In this document: positions 16,997-26,613 of the stretch, in pieces
Layout of the letters: each line of letters begins with the position of its first letter
Numbering within the stretch: the first letter of the stretch is position 1
Translations under genes and position numbers: made by a program
The notes under the pieces: model-generated
The model's input: only the letters and a program-made list of their open reading frames with translations
What the model was told of the DNA's origin: nothing
The model's database searches: none
Assembly (NCBI GenBank): GCA_947177185.1
Contig: CAMWTJ010000014.1
Span: 1-38,647 of the forward strand
DNA from: an uncultured Porphyromonadaceae bacterium
GTDB lineage: Bacteria > Bacteroidota > Bacteroidia > Bacteroidales > Muribaculaceae
Length of the DNA: 38,647 nt
Reading direction: 5' to 3'

Positions 16997-17737
16997 TTAC
17001 TTTTTTGCTACGTAGAGAGTGCATGCGCCGAAAGTCATGCTTCGGAAAGATGCTTCGGAGGCTCCCGCCTCGAGCATGAGAGCGCACATATCAGCGCCCT
17101 GCGGCACCGCCGCTATGCTCTCGGGAAGATATGAATACGCGCGCACGTCGCGCGAAACGAGGCGTCCGAGGGCCGGAATCACGGTGCGCGTGTACAGGCG
17201 GTAGAGCGGCGCCGTAAGGCGCCCGCGCGGTGTCGACAGCTCGAGCACGCACAGCACGCCGCCGGGTCGCAGCACGCGCATCATTTCAGCGTATCCGCGT
17301 GCCAGATGCTCGAAGTTGCGCACTCCGAAAGCTACCGTGACGGCGTCGACCGCGGCATCGGGCAGCGGCAGGTCCATGCTGTCGCCGGTGCGCAGCTTCA
17401 CGCGCCCGCCGAGGCCCGCGCGCTCCACCTTGCGGCATCCTACGGCCACCATGCCTTCGCTGAGGTCGATGCCTTCCACCTCGGCTCCGGGCATGCGGCG
17501 CGCCATGGCAATGGCCATATCGCCGGTGCCGGTGGCAATGTCGAGAATCCGCGCCGGCTCCTCGCGGGCCACGCGGCTCACGGCGCGCCGGCGCCACAGA
17601 CGGTCGATGCCGAGAGTCATGGCGCGGTTCATGAAGTCGTAGGCGGGCGCGATGCTGTCGAACATGTCGCGCACCTGCAGACCCTTGGCGCGGCTGTCGC
17701 CGCCGTAGGGCATCACTTTTTCGGCCTTTATCTCCAT
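16997..17737 (-). CDS. menG: Demethylmenaquinone methyltransferase
   Basis: SAM-dependent C-methyltransferase of the UbiE/MenG family, 246 aa. The SAM-binding motif I is DIATGTGDMAIAMA (66-79), preceded by the UbiE signature FDSIAPAYDFMNRAMTLGIDRLWRR (in segments, 26-50) and followed by FGVRNFEHLARGYAEMMRVL and RPGGVLCVLELSTP. Bacteroidetes make menaquinone rather than ubiquinone, so the substrate should be demethylmenaquinone. Translation starts at ATG 17737, only about 4 nt after the predicted transcript start. The DUF3078 gene follows in the same operon. Confidence 0.95.
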   Translation of the reverse strand: MEIKAEKVMPYGGDSRAKGLQVRDMFDSIAPAYDFMNRAMTLGIDRLWRRRAVSRVAREEPARILDIATGTGDMAIAMARRMPGAEVEGIDLSEGMVAVGCRKVERAGLGGRVKLRTGDSMDLPLPDAAVDAVTVAFGVRNFEHLARGYAEMMRVLRPGGVLCVLELSTPRGRLTAPLYRLYTRTVIPALGRLVSRDVRAYSYLPESIAAVPQGADMCALMLEAGASEASFRSMTFGACTLYVAKK

Positions 17738-17744
17738 ACAGGCG

Positions 17745-17752
17745 CAAAATTA
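17745..17752 (-). promoter_or_regulatory. Minus-strand -7 box of menG
   Basis: On the minus strand the sequence reads TAATTTTG, matching TAnnTTTG. The transcript would start near 17741, giving a nearly leaderless menG mRNA. No convincing -33 element is seen at the expected distance. Confidence 0.55.
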
Positions 17753-17785
17753 CAAAAAAATTATAAAAATACGGGCCCCGCCGGC

Positions 17786-17942
17786 TGTTGAAAACACTGT
17801 TGAAAAGTGTAAAAAAGTTTTCAGCAAGTTTTAAAAAGTTTATTTGTACGGATGGCCGATTTTTGGTAAGCAGAAGGCCCGCGAGATGCGCAATAGGCGG
17901 GGCATAAAAGTTGTGGGGGTGTTTTCAATGGGTTTTTCAACG
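17786..17942. other. Paired inverted 9-mers (DnaA-box-like) in an AT-rich divergent region
   Basis: TGTTGAAAA occurs at 17786-17794 and 17798-17806, phased at 12 bp. In the opposite orientation TTTTCAATG (17922-17930) and TTTTCAACG (17934-17942) are also 12 bp apart. A fifth relative, TTTTCAGCA, is at 17818-17826. They differ from the consensus DnaA box TTATCCACA at two or more positions. About 200 bp of very AT-rich DNA follows on the nadA side. This fits an origin of replication (boxes plus unwinding element) or operators for menG/nadA. Confidence 0.45.
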
Positions 17943-17972
17943 CTTTTAGACAGAAAATTGGGAGAAAATTAT

Positions 17973-17980
17973 TAACTTTG
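17973..17980 (+). promoter_or_regulatory. -7 box of nadA promoter with a long AT-rich leader
   Basis: TAACTTTG matches TAnnTTTG; an imperfect upstream element TTTTAG lies at 17944-17949. Transcription would begin near 17984, leaving a leader of about 199 nt before nadA. The leader is very AT-rich for this genome, contains a small TAGAT/ATCTA hairpin and no open reading frame I would support. Confidence 0.55.
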
Positions 17981-18182
17981 CACATTATTAACAGGATGTA
18001 GATAAACCATCTAAACTGCTAATATTCATAATATAAGCATGTTTATAAACTTTGAAAACCCTGCCTTGTAGTTCAATAACCCTAAAATGCAAGCAAAAGG
18101 CCTAAAAGTTATCAAAGCTTTCTACAACATCTACTACTACTTAAAAAGATTTTAAAAATTAAATAAACCAATAAATAAAATA

Positions 18183-19151
18183 ATGACTGTCGAAAAAGGC
18201 TATGTCGATGCTCCCGTGGCTCCGGGCACGAATCTTGTGGAAGAAATCCGGCGCTTGAAAAAAGAGAAGCAGGCCGTGGTGCTGGCGCATTATTATCAGA
18301 GCGGCGAGATTCAGGACGTCGCCGACATGGTGGGCGACTCTCTGGCCATGGCGCAATATGCCGCCACGCTGACCGACGCCCGGATTGTGGTGGTGTGCGG
18401 CGTGCACTTCATGGGCGAAACGGCCCGGCTGCTGTGTCCCGACAAGAAGGTGCTGATTCCCGACCTCAACGCCGGCTGCTCGCTGGCCGACAGTTGTCCT
18501 CCCGACAAGTTCGAGGAGTTTGTGAAAGCGCATCCCGGCCACACGGTGGTGAGCTACGTCAACACCTCCGTGGGAGTGAAGGCCCTGACGGATGTGGTGG
18601 TGACCAGCGGCAACGCCCGCCGCGTGGTGGACAGCCTGCCCGCTGACGAAAAAATAATATTCGGCCCCGACCGCAATCTGGGCAATTATATAAACGCGCA
18701 GACGGGCCGCCGCATGGTGCTCTGGGACGGCGCGTGCCACGTGCACGAGCTCTTCTCGGCCGAGAAGATAGCCGAGCTGAAGGCCGCCCACCCCGAGGCC
18801 CGCGTGCTCGTGCATCCCGAGTGCAAGCGCCCGCTGACGCTGATGGCCGACTGCGTGGGCTCCACGGCCGCCCTGCTCAAATATGCGCAGGAGAGCGACG
18901 CGCAGGAATTCATCGTGGCCACCGAAAGCGGCATCCTGCACGAGATGCGCCGCCTGTGCCCCGACAAGACCTTCATACCGGCGCCGCCGTCGGACAGCAC
19001 ATGTGGCTGCAACGACTGCGCCTACATGAAGCTGATCACTCTCGAGAAACTCTACAACACACTGCTGCACGAGATGCCCGTGGTGGAGGTGGATCCCGCT
19101 CTGGCCGAGCGCGCACGCCGCCCCATAGAGCGCATGCTGCAGCTTTCGTGA
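18183..19151 (+). CDS. nadA: Quinolinate synthase A
   Basis: [4Fe-4S] enzyme that condenses iminoaspartate with dihydroxyacetone phosphate to quinolinate in NAD synthesis. It is 322 aa. [19 protein letters not shown] (36-54) is the first of the three repeated-domain signatures; [25 protein letters not shown] (96-105), WDGACHVHE (181-189), HPECKRP and CGCNDCAYM (274-282) follow. Conserved cysteines near 99, 185 and 276-279 should ligate the cluster. nadB and nadC are not in the window, so nadA stands apart from the rest of the pathway. leuS begins 28 bp downstream. Confidence 0.96.
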   Translation: MTVEKGYVDAPVAPGTNLVEEIRRLKKEKQAVVLAHYYQSGEIQDVADMVGDSLAMAQYAATLTDARIVVVCGVHFMGETARLLCPDKKVLIPDLNAGCSLADSCPPDKFEEFVKAHPGHTVVSYVNTSVGVKALTDVVVTSGNARRVVDSLPADEKIIFGPDRNLGNYINAQTGRRMVLWDGACHVHELFSAEKIAELKAAHPEARVLVHPECKRPLTLMADCVGSTAALLKYAQESDAQEFIVATESGILHEMRRLCPDKTFIPAPPSDSTCGCNDCAYMKLITLEKLYNTLLHEMPVVEVDPALAERARRPIERMLQLS

Positions 19152-19179
19152 ACAAATACCCCCATACATAAAAAAGACT

Positions 19180-21963
19180 ATGAACTACAACCCTCAAGAT
19201 ATAGAACCCCGCCGCCAGCAGTACTGGCGCGACAAGCAGACCTACAAAGTGGAAGCCGACGCCACGCGTCCCAAATTCTATGTGCTCGACATGTTTCCCT
19301 ACCCTTCGGGAGCCGGCCTGCACGTGGGGCATCCGCTGGGCTACATAGCCAGCGACATATACTCGCGCTACAAGCGCCTGCGCGGCTTCAACGTGCTGCA
19401 TCCGATGGGCTACGACGCCTACGGTCTGCCCGCCGAGCAGTATGCCATACGCACCGGGCAGCATCCTGAGAAAACCACCACCGACAACATAGCCCGCTAC
19501 CGCTCGCAGCTCGAAAAGATAGGTTTCAGCTACGACTGGAGCCGCGAGCTGCGCACCTGCGACCCCGAATACTACAAATGGACCCAGTGGGCTTTCAAGC
19601 GCATGTTTGAGAGCTACTACGACACCGATGCCGACGCCGCACGCCCCATCTCGGAGCTGGTAGCCCACCTTGAGGCCCACGGCACCGACGAACTGCACGC
19701 GGCCGCAGGCAAGGACGTGGAGTTCACGGCCGCCCAGTGGCAGGCCATGGACGAGAAGCAGCGCAGCGACGCGCTCATGAACTGGCGCCTGGCCTACCTG
19801 GGCAATTCGATGGTGAACTGGTGTCCGGCGCTGGGCACCGTGCTGGCCAACGACGAGGTGAGCGAAGGCCTCAGCCTTCGCGGCGGCCACCCCGTGGAGC
19901 AGAAGATGATGTATCAGTGGTGTCTGCGCGTGAGCGCCTACGCCGGACGTCTGCTCAAAGGGCTTGAAACCATAGACTGGACAGACTCTCTGAAGGAAAC
20001 GCAGCGCAACTGGATAGGCCGCAGCGAGGGTGCCGAGATGCACTTTGCGGTGGAAGGAAGCGATGTGGTGCTCGACATATTCACCACGCGCGCCGACACC
20101 GTGTTCGGCGTCACCTTTATGGTGCTCGCTCCCGAGAGCGCTTATGTGGACATGGTGACCACGCCCGAGCGCCGCGAGGCCGTGCAGGCCTATGTGGAGG
20201 CCACACGCCGCAAGACCGAGCGCGAGCGTCTGATCGACAAGAAGGTGAGCGGAGAGTTCACGGGCGCCTATGCCATAAATCCGCTCAGCGGAAAGCGCGT
20301 GCCCGTGTACGTGAGCGACTATGTGCTGGCCGGCTACGGCACGGGAGCCATCATGGCCGTGCCCGCCCACGACAGCCGCGACTATGCCTTCGCCCGCCAT
20401 TTCGGTCTGCCGGTGATTCCGCTGATAGAAGGCGCCGATGTGAGCGAGGAGAGCTTCGACGCCAAGAGCGGCAAAATGATAAACTCCGCCGGTCCCGAGC
20501 TCGACCTCAACGGCATGGAGGTGGCCGACGCGATAGCCGCCGCCAAACGCTTCATAGAAGAAAAAGGAATAGGCCGCGTGAAGGTGAACTATCGCCTGCG
20601 CGACGCCATATTCAGCCGCCAGCGCTACTGGGGCGAGCCTTTCCCCGTCTACTACAAGGACGGCGTGCCGCACCTGCTGCCCGACAGCGAGCTGCCGCTG
20701 CTGCTGCCCGAGATAAGCAGCTACAAGCCCACCGCCGACGGCGAGCCGCCGCTGGCGCATGCCGAGGGATGGCACACCCCCGAGGGCTACCGCCTGGAAC
20801 TCAACACGATGCCGGGCTTCGCCGGCTCGTCGGCCTACTATCTGCGCTACATGGACCCGCACAACTCCGAGGCGCTGGTGGGCCGCGAGGCCAACGCCTA
20901 CTGGCGCAGCGTCGACCTCTACATAGGCGGCACCGAACACGCCACAGGCCACCTCATATACAGCCGCTTCTGGAACAAATTCCTGTACGACCTGGGCGAA
21001 GTGGTGGAGGACGAACCCTTCCGCAAGCTCATCAACCAGGGCATGATACAGGGCCGCAGCAACTTCGTGTACCGCATCAAGGACACCAACACCTACGTGT
21101 CGGCCGACCTCAAGGACAGCTACGACACCACGGCCATACACGTAGATGTGAACATAGTGTCGAACGACGTGCTCGACACCGAGGCCTTCCGCAAGTGGAT
21201 GCCCGAGTATGCCGACGCCGAATTCGTGCTCAACGCCGACGGCAAATACATATGCGGATGGGCCGTTGAGAAGATGTCGAAGTCGATGTTCAACGTGGTC
21301 AATCCCGACGACATCGTGGAGCGCTACGGCGCCGACACGCTGCGCCTGTACGAGATGTTCCTCGGCCCGCTCGAGCAGAGCAAGCCCTGGGACACCAACG
21401 GCATCGATGGCGTGAACCGCTTCCTGAAAAAATTCTGGGGCCTCTACTACAAGGGCGACACCCTGCTGGTGGACGACAGCGAGCCCACGGCCGACAATCT
21501 CCGCAGCCTCCACAAGCTCATAAAGAAGGTGGGCGCCGACATAGAAGCCTTCTCGTTCAACACGTCGGTGGCCGCGTTCATGATATGCATCAACGAGCTC
21601 TCGCAGCAGAAATGCCACTCGCGCGCAGTGCTCGAGCCGCTGGCGGTGGTGCTGTGTCCGTTTGCGCCGCACATAGCAGAAGAGCTGTGGCACACGGCCC
21701 TGGGTCATGACGACAACGACAGCATAGTCGACGCCGCCTGGCCTGAATACAGCGAGGAGTATCTGCGCGAGAGCAGCGTCACGTATGCCGTGAGCTTCAA
21801 CGGCAAGGCACGCTTCAGCATGCCTATGCCCGCCGACGCCGACGCCGCAGCCGTGGAAGCCGCCGCTCTGGCCCACGAAAGCTCCGCCCGCTGGCTCGAA
21901 GGCAAGACCGTGCGCAAGGTGATAGTGGTGCCGGGCAAGATTGTCAATATAGTGGTAGGATAA
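19180..21963 (+). CDS. leuS: Leucyl-tRNA synthetase
   Basis: Charges tRNA-Leu. At 927 aa it is full length for the bacterial enzyme. HIGH is present as HVGH at 48-51 within [17 protein letters not shown], and KMSKS is exact at 698-702. The editing (CP1) domain is intact, with the threonine-rich [13 protein letters not shown]-like segment (here [13 protein letters not shown]) and [19 protein letters not shown]. The C-terminal anticodon-binding and leucine-specific domains follow, ending [13 protein letters not shown]. It lies between nadA and rdgB with short gaps and is probably cotranscribed with them. Confidence 0.98.
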   Translation: MNYNPQDIEPRRQQYWRDKQTYKVEADATRPKFYVLDMFPYPSGAGLHVGHPLGYIASDIYSRYKRLRGFNVLHPMGYDAYGLPAEQYAIRTGQHPEKTTTDNIARYRSQLEKIGFSYDWSRELRTCDPEYYKWTQWAFKRMFESYYDTDADAARPISELVAHLEAHGTDELHAAAGKDVEFTAAQWQAMDEKQRSDALMNWRLAYLGNSMVNWCPALGTVLANDEVSEGLSLRGGHPVEQKMMYQWCLRVSAYAGRLLKGLETIDWTDSLKETQRNWIGRSEGAEMHFAVEGSDVVLDIFTTRADTVFGVTFMVLAPESAYVDMVTTPERREAVQAYVEATRRKTERERLIDKKVSGEFTGAYAINPLSGKRVPVYVSDYVLAGYGTGAIMAVPAHDSRDYAFARHFGLPVIPLIEGADVSEESFDAKSGKMINSAGPELDLNGMEVADAIAAAKRFIEEKGIGRVKVNYRLRDAIFSRQRYWGEPFPVYYKDGVPHLLPDSELPLLLPEISSYKPTADGEPPLAHAEGWHTPEGYRLELNTMPGFAGSSAYYLRYMDPHNSEALVGREANAYWRSVDLYIGGTEHATGHLIYSRFWNKFLYDLGEVVEDEPFRKLINQGMIQGRSNFVYRIKDTNTYVSADLKDSYDTTAIHVDVNIVSNDVLDTEAFRKWMPEYADAEFVLNADGKYICGWAVEKMSKSMFNVVNPDDIVERYGADTLRLYEMFLGPLEQSKPWDTNGIDGVNRFLKKFWGLYYKGDTLLVDDSEPTADNLRSLHKLIKKVGADIEAFSFNTSVAAFMICINELSQQKCHSRAVLEPLAVVLCPFAPHIAEELWHTALGHDDNDSIVDAAWPEYSEEYLRESSVTYAVSFNGKARFSMPMPADADAAAVEAAALAHESSARWLEGKTVRKVIVVPGKIVNIVVG

Positions 21964-21993
21964 TAAAGCACTGTTTTTTACGTTAAAGAGAAG

Positions 21994-22593
21994 ATGGAAA
22001 ACGTGCGTACGATAGTGTTTGCGAGCCACAACGCCCACAAGGTGGCAGAGCTGCGCCGCATCTGCGGCGAGCGCTTCCGCGTGCTGTCGCTGTCCGACAT
22101 GGGCTGCGACACGGATATCCCCGAGGATGGCGCCACTCTTGCGGAAAATGCCGAAGCCAAGGCCCGATGGGTGTACGAACGCTACGGATGCGAGTGTTTC
22201 GCCGACGATACCGGCCTGGAGGTGGATGCTCTGGGCGGTGCGCCGGGTGTGCACACAGCCCGCTTTGCAGGCCCTGAGTGCGATTCGCGTGCCAACGTGG
22301 ACCTGCTGCTGGAGCGACTCCACGGCGTGGCCCTGCGGAGCGCACGCTTCCGCACCGTGATAGCGCACATCGACGCCGACGGCCGCCTGCGCCGCTTCGA
22401 AGGCACCGCCGAGGGCAGCATCGCTCCCGGGCGGCGAGGCGAGGCAGGCTTCGGCTACGACCCCGTGTTCGTGCCCGCCGAGGGCGACGGACGCAGCTTC
22501 GCCGAAATGGCCGCCGACGAAAAAAACGCCATCAGCCATCGCGGACGCGCCACGGCGCTTCTGATAGATTTTCTGCAATCTTCTCTCATATGA
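21994..22593 (+). CDS. rdgB: Non-canonical purine NTP pyrophosphatase (RdgB/HAM1)
   Basis: Removes ITP, dITP and XTP from the nucleotide pool, preventing their incorporation into nucleic acids. The 199-aa product has the SHNAHK substrate-binding motif (11-16), the catalytic DDTGLEVDAL segment (71-80), GVHTARFAG, GFGYDPVF and SHRGRA near the end, all hallmarks of the family. It starts 30 bp after leuS, and its last codons overlap the porZ start by 4 bp (ATGA at 22590). Confidence 0.96.
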   Translation: MENVRTIVFASHNAHKVAELRRICGERFRVLSLSDMGCDTDIPEDGATLAENAEAKARWVYERYGCECFADDTGLEVDALGGAPGVHTARFAGPECDSRANVDLLLERLHGVALRSARFRTVIAHIDADGRLRRFEGTAEGSIAPGRRGEAGFGYDPVFVPAEGDGRSFAEMAADEKNAISHRGRATALLIDFLQSSLI

Positions 22594-24995
22594 TAAAACG
22601 ACTCTTCCTCTACATTGTGTCTGTGCTGGCACTTGTGTCGGGCGCCGCGGCGCAGGGCACAGGCAGCTGGACCATAATGCCCGTGTACGGCGGCGCGGCC
22701 GACCGCATGATAGAAACGCCGTCGCTGGTCTACTACCTGAGCAAAGGCCATCTTTTCAGCTACAACAAGGACACGCAGGAAACCATGCACTACAGCACGG
22801 TCAACAAGCTCAACGACATAAAAATAAGCCTGATAGCCTACAACGCTGAAAAAAAATATCTGGCCATAGCCTACGACACGCACAACGTGGACCTGCTCTA
22901 CGACAACGGCCGCGTGGTCAACATGCCCGACATACGCGACGCCGACATATCGTCCGACAAGTCCATAAAATCCATAGATTTCGGCAGCGGCGGACGCATG
23001 TTTCTGGCCACGGGCTTCGGCTTTGTGGTGTACGACGACGACAAGCACCGCGTGGCCGACAGCGGCGTGTACAACAAGGCTTTCGAATACGCCGTGCAGC
23101 TTGCCGACCGCCTGGTGCTGGTGGACGCCACCGGCGCCGTGTACGACTCTCCAGCGGCCGACCGCCACAACTCCATGGCCTCGCTGCGCCGCACGGGCAG
23201 CGTGAGCGGCGCGACGCGCGCCTACTGCCGCCTCGGCGACAGCCGCATAGTGTATCGCAGCGGCGCCCCCACGGCGGCTGCGTGCGTCTACAATGTGCTC
23301 ACACCCGACTTCGAGGCCGGAACGCTCGCTTCGGCCAAGGTGGACAACGGCGCGCTGCGCATGGACTTCGCGCGCACGGCCGACGGCCGCGTGCGCTTCG
23401 CCTCCGGCACGGTGCAGCGCGTGATAGGCACGGACGGCACCTTCAAAGTGGAGCGTGTGGTGCCGTCGACACTGTTCGGCAAAACCATCACCACCGGCGG
23501 CGACGGCGATTTCTGGGTGTCGGACAACGAAGGCGTGAGCCATATAAATGTGGGCCTCGACGAAAGCATCACCGTGCTCGGCAATCCTTCCAAGCCCGAA
23601 ACCCTCGTGTGCTACTGGCCGGCCATCAAATACATATCGCCCGACGGCCGGCGCATATATATGAGCAACATTGGCTACGACAGTTTCAAGAACGAGGTGG
23701 AAACGCCGTGTTTCACCGTGAAGCAGACCACAAATATAATCGAGGACGGCGAGATAAGGGACGTAAGCTGCTACGACATCGACAACACCGGCAGCATCAT
23801 GACCGGCGGCAACACCTGCATAGCCGAAGCCCCCACGGACGGCTCGGAGTATTATATAGTGAACTATCAGAAGGGCATCTACAGGATAAAGGAAGGAATA
23901 CAGACCGGGAAGCTGGGCAAGGGACAGCTGCCTTACACCGAATCGTGGGCCCAGTGGGTCTACGACATATCGTTTGACCGCGACGGCAATTTATGGATAG
24001 GCGTATGGTCCACGTCGGTCAGAAACCCGGTGTATATACTGCCTGCCGACAAACTGAAAGACATGGACAGCGTGACGCCCGCCGACTGGCTGAAGCCTGC
24101 CGTGACGCCGTTCTCCATGGGCAACGGCTCAGTGTCGGTGCACCACTCGGGCAGCGGCTACGTGCTCTACGGATGCAACCACCAGCAGAACGGCATGCTG
24201 GTGTACAACCACAACGGCACGCCTCTGGACCTCTCGGACGACAGCTACATAAAGGTAGACCAATACGTCACCCAGGACGGCGACGGCGTGGCCATAGACC
24301 GTGTGTTCCGCATGTTTGAAGACCGGCAGGGCCGCATATGGGTGTGCCATCAGAACGGTGTGTTCGTGATAAACGACATCACCAAGGCCGTGCAGGGCAA
24401 CTCGCTGCACGCGCGCCGCCCGAAAGTGTCGCGAAACGACGGCACCAACTATGCCGACTTTCTCCTGGCCGGCGAATACGTTTACGACATAAGCGAGGAC
24501 CCCTCCGGCCGCAAGTGGATAGCCACGAGAGCCTCGGGCGTGTATCTCGTGAACGACGACGGCACCGAGATAATAGAAAACTACACGATAGAAAACTCGT
24601 CGCTGCCTTCCAACCAGGTGTTCACCGTGCAGGCCGATCCTTTCAGCAACAAGGTGTATTTCGGCACCGACAAAGGCGTGGTGTGCTATATGAGCGACGC
24701 CGCTCCCGGCGCCGAGGACTACAGCGACGTATATGCCTATCCCAACCCGGTGCGTCCCGACTATACGGGCTGGATCACCGTGACGGGGCTTATGGACAAT
24801 TCGCTGGTGAAGATAGTGGACACCGCCGGCCATGTGGTGCGCCAGGGCACGAGCGAGGGCGGCATATTCCTCTGGGACGGCTGCAACAACGCAAACCAAC
24901 GCGTGCGTTCGGGCGTTTACTATGTGTTCGCTTCGCAGAACGCGTCCGGCTCGGCCTCGGGCCGTCCGGCCACCAAAATTCTGGTAATAAACTGA
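22590..24995 (+). CDS. porZ: PorZ-like type IX secretion system propeller protein
   Basis: An 801-aa exported protein. Signal peptide MIKRLFLYIVSVLALVSGAAAQ is followed by many beta-propeller blades of the two-component-regulator propeller type, such as YDISFDRDGNLWIGVW, VFRMFEDRQGRIWVCHQNGVF and YDISEDPSGRKWIATRASGVY. An N-terminal domain includes IAYNAEKKYLAIAYDTHNVD and IDFGSGGRMFLATGFGFVVY. The last about 80 residues form a T9SS sorting-like domain (VYAYPNPVRPDYTGWITVTG to PATKILVIN). This layout matches PorZ, the T9SS surface component that presents anionic LPS to the sortase PorU in Porphyromonas. The PorZ assignment is from architecture and recall; other propeller proteins are possible. 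No other T9SS core genes lie in the window. Confidence 0.75.
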   Translation: MIKRLFLYIVSVLALVSGAAAQGTGSWTIMPVYGGAADRMIETPSLVYYLSKGHLFSYNKDTQETMHYSTVNKLNDIKISLIAYNAEKKYLAIAYDTHNVDLLYDNGRVVNMPDIRDADISSDKSIKSIDFGSGGRMFLATGFGFVVYDDDKHRVADSGVYNKAFEYAVQLADRLVLVDATGAVYDSPAADRHNSMASLRRTGSVSGATRAYCRLGDSRIVYRSGAPTAAACVYNVLTPDFEAGTLASAKVDNGALRMDFARTADGRVRFASGTVQRVIGTDGTFKVERVVPSTLFGKTITTGGDGDFWVSDNEGVSHINVGLDESITVLGNPSKPETLVCYWPAIKYISPDGRRIYMSNIGYDSFKNEVETPCFTVKQTTNIIEDGEIRDVSCYDIDNTGSIMTGGNTCIAEAPTDGSEYYIVNYQKGIYRIKEGIQTGKLGKGQLPYTESWAQWVYDISFDRDGNLWIGVWSTSVRNPVYILPADKLKDMDSVTPADWLKPAVTPFSMGNGSVSVHHSGSGYVLYGCNHQQNGMLVYNHNGTPLDLSDDSYIKVDQYVTQDGDGVAIDRVFRMFEDRQGRIWVCHQNGVFVINDITKAVQGNSLHARRPKVSRNDGTNYADFLLAGEYVYDISEDPSGRKWIATRASGVYLVNDDGTEIIENYTIENSSLPSNQVFTVQADPFSNKVYFGTDKGVVCYMSDAAPGAEDYSDVYAYPNPVRPDYTGWITVTGLMDNSLVKIVDTAGHVVRQGTSEGGIFLWDGCNNANQRVRSGVYYVFASQNASGSASGRPATKILVIN

Positions 24996-25534
24996 TGAAC
25001 GGAAATATACATCTTAAATACGCCGACGAGCGTGACAAGAGCTACGGTGTGGCCGGCATGGCCATAGCCGTTGTGGCATACGACTGCGAGGACATGCTCG
25101 CCTCAGTGTCCATAGACGCCGCTCCGGGCCACAACCTGGAGTTCGGCAATGAAATGGCCTTCAACGGCAATCCGCGCCTGTCGGCGAAACTCGCGTGGAA
25201 CGAACTGCTCAAGCACTACCGCCTGGCCACCGGGCTGCTTGTGGCCAACGCCATGAGCCGCCACTACGTGCAGCATCGCCGCCGCCTGCCCGGCGAAACG
25301 CAGCGCGCGCTGCACGATGTGCTGCACACGTGCGGCGCTGCCGACGAGGTGCAGCTCGACGCCGACGAGGTGGATGAAGTGCTTACGAGCAACTATCAGT
25401 TCTTCGACCGTCTGTTTCAGATGCAGGTGGTGCACGACGCTACGCACCGGCTGGCTTCCGACCTTGTGGCGCAGCGCACGCTGTCGGCGGCCGAGGTGCT
25501 GGACCGCCTCGCGGCCATGATGCGTGTGCTCTGA
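24995..25534 (+). CDS. Conserved Bacteroidales protein of unknown function
   Basis: A 179-aa soluble protein whose ATG overlaps the porZ stop by one base, so it is translationally coupled to porZ. There is no signal peptide or membrane segment. The first 70 residues look beta-rich (GVAGMAIAVVAYDCEDMLASVSID, then FNGNPRLSAKLAW) and the remainder helical, with an acidic middle (VQLDADEVDEVLTSNYQFF) and the closing TLSAAEVLDRLAAMM. I do not recognise a named family, though I recall similarly placed small genes next to porZ in Bacteroides. A cytoplasmic accessory role is only a guess from position. Confidence 0.7.
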   Translation: MNGNIHLKYADERDKSYGVAGMAIAVVAYDCEDMLASVSIDAAPGHNLEFGNEMAFNGNPRLSAKLAWNELLKHYRLATGLLVANAMSRHYVQHRRRLPGETQRALHDVLHTCGAADEVQLDADEVDEVLTSNYQFFDRLFQMQVVHDATHRLASDLVAQRTLSAAEVLDRLAAMMRVL

Positions 25535-25551
25535 CGCGCAGACAGTTTTTT

Positions 25552-26613
25552 TCAGCGGGCCGCGGGTTTGACGAATCTGCGGCCTATAATGTTCCACGAC
25601 GCGAACGAGAGCAGCACCACAGCCGCAAGCACTATGGCGAAGCTGCTGTAGCAGCCGATGGCGGGCAGTCCGAGCCAAACTGCTGTCTGCATCACAGGGT
25701 AGTGGAAGAGATACATGTCGTAGCTCACGTTGTCGTGGTGGCTAAGCACGGAGCGTTTTCCGCTCATGCACACGGCCATCATCACGGTGGTGTTCACCAG
25801 GGCTTCGAGCCACAGGTGATAGCCGGGGATATGGTCCTGAAGCAGTGCGAGCGCTATGCCGCACGCGAGAAATATCCACTTTCGGCGCATGAAGTAATCA
25901 AAACATATGTAAATCAGCGCGCCGGTGTAGAAATAGTCGAGCTGTCCCACAAACTGCCTTCCCAGGATTTCGTACATTGCGTGGCCCGTGGCCGCATACA
26001 TGCAGGCGAACGCTGACTTGTAGACGATAGCGGTCACTATGAGCGTCACAATCACCGCGGCTGCCGAAAGTCTGAGCCGTCGGCGCAGTTTTTCGCATAT
26101 GGCGGCCACCACCGGCACCGACGCATACAGAAACCACTCCACTTTCATGGTCCATAAGGAGCCGTTGACGGCGCTGTTGCTGTACTCGGGGCCCTCGAAC
26201 ACTCCCGGCAGGCCCGGATGCAGGAAGTTGCAGAACGAAATGTTGGCCGCCAGATATTTCCAGAAACCGGCGTCGGCGAAATACGCGCGTACGCCCAGAG
26301 AAGACACCGCCGAGAGGGCAAGCGCGCACAACACCACAATGAAGATATACGGCGGCAGGATGCGGCGCGCCCTGCCTGCGAAAAATGAGGCGAGGGAGGG
26401 GTTGGCGCGCGAGCTGTAGCTTCCGTAAATCAGGAATCCGCTCAGGGCGAAAAAGCATCCCACGGCCGCGTGCGGCGATATGAACCACGGTATGGAATAT
26501 CCGCACAGAAAATTGAAATGGATTATGATTACGCTCAGACTCAGCACGTAGCGCATGGCGTCCATGTTGTTGTTGGAGCGCTTGAGTCTGTAGGCGTACT
26601 GTACCGGTTTCAT
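25552..26613 (-). CDS. Acyltransferase family 3 membrane protein (OafA/YrhL-like)
   Basis: A 353-aa integral membrane acyltransferase, predicted to O-acetylate or otherwise acylate a surface glycan. About ten hydrophobic segments are visible. The N-terminal pattern is typical: NNNMDAMRYVLSLSVIIIHF (DxxRxxxxxxVxxxH), then HAAVGCFFALSGFLIYGSY and RARRILPPYIFIVV. A WTMKVEWFLY segment corresponds to the conserved W-x-x-x-x-E motif, and YDMYLFHYPV lies near the C-terminus. I start at ATG 26613, which overlaps the preceding stop as ATGA; an ATG at 26631 is less likely. It is last in the lrp-lepB-WbqC-acyltransferase operon. The substrate is unknown. Confidence 0.87.
   Translation of the reverse strand: MKPVQYAYRLKRSNNNMDAMRYVLSLSVIIIHFNFLCGYSIPWFISPHAAVGCFFALSGFLIYGSYSSRANPSLASFFAGRARRILPPYIFIVVLCALALSAVSSLGVRAYFADAGFWKYLAANISFCNFLHPGLPGVFEGPEYSNSAVNGSLWTMKVEWFLYASVPVVAAICEKLRRRLRLSAAAVIVTLIVTAIVYKSAFACMYAATGHAMYEILGRQFVGQLDYFYTGALIYICFDYFMRRKWIFLACGIALALLQDHIPGYHLWLEALVNTTVMMAVCMSGKRSVLSHHDNVSYDMYLFHYPVMQTAVWLGLPAIGCYSSFAIVLAAVVLLSFASWNIIGRRFVKPAAR

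Noticed and set aside
18736-18745. Second CACGTG-containing site inside nadA as another parS
   Set aside because: Only the central 6 bp match; the flanks do not form the TGTTnCACGTGnAACA pattern.
19036-22632. 1198-aa open frame antisense to nadA, leuS and rdgB
   Set aside because: It is the complement of three certain genes; its composition is low-complexity His/Val/Ala/Gly, typical of antisense frames in GC-rich coding DNA, and it has no recognisable motif.
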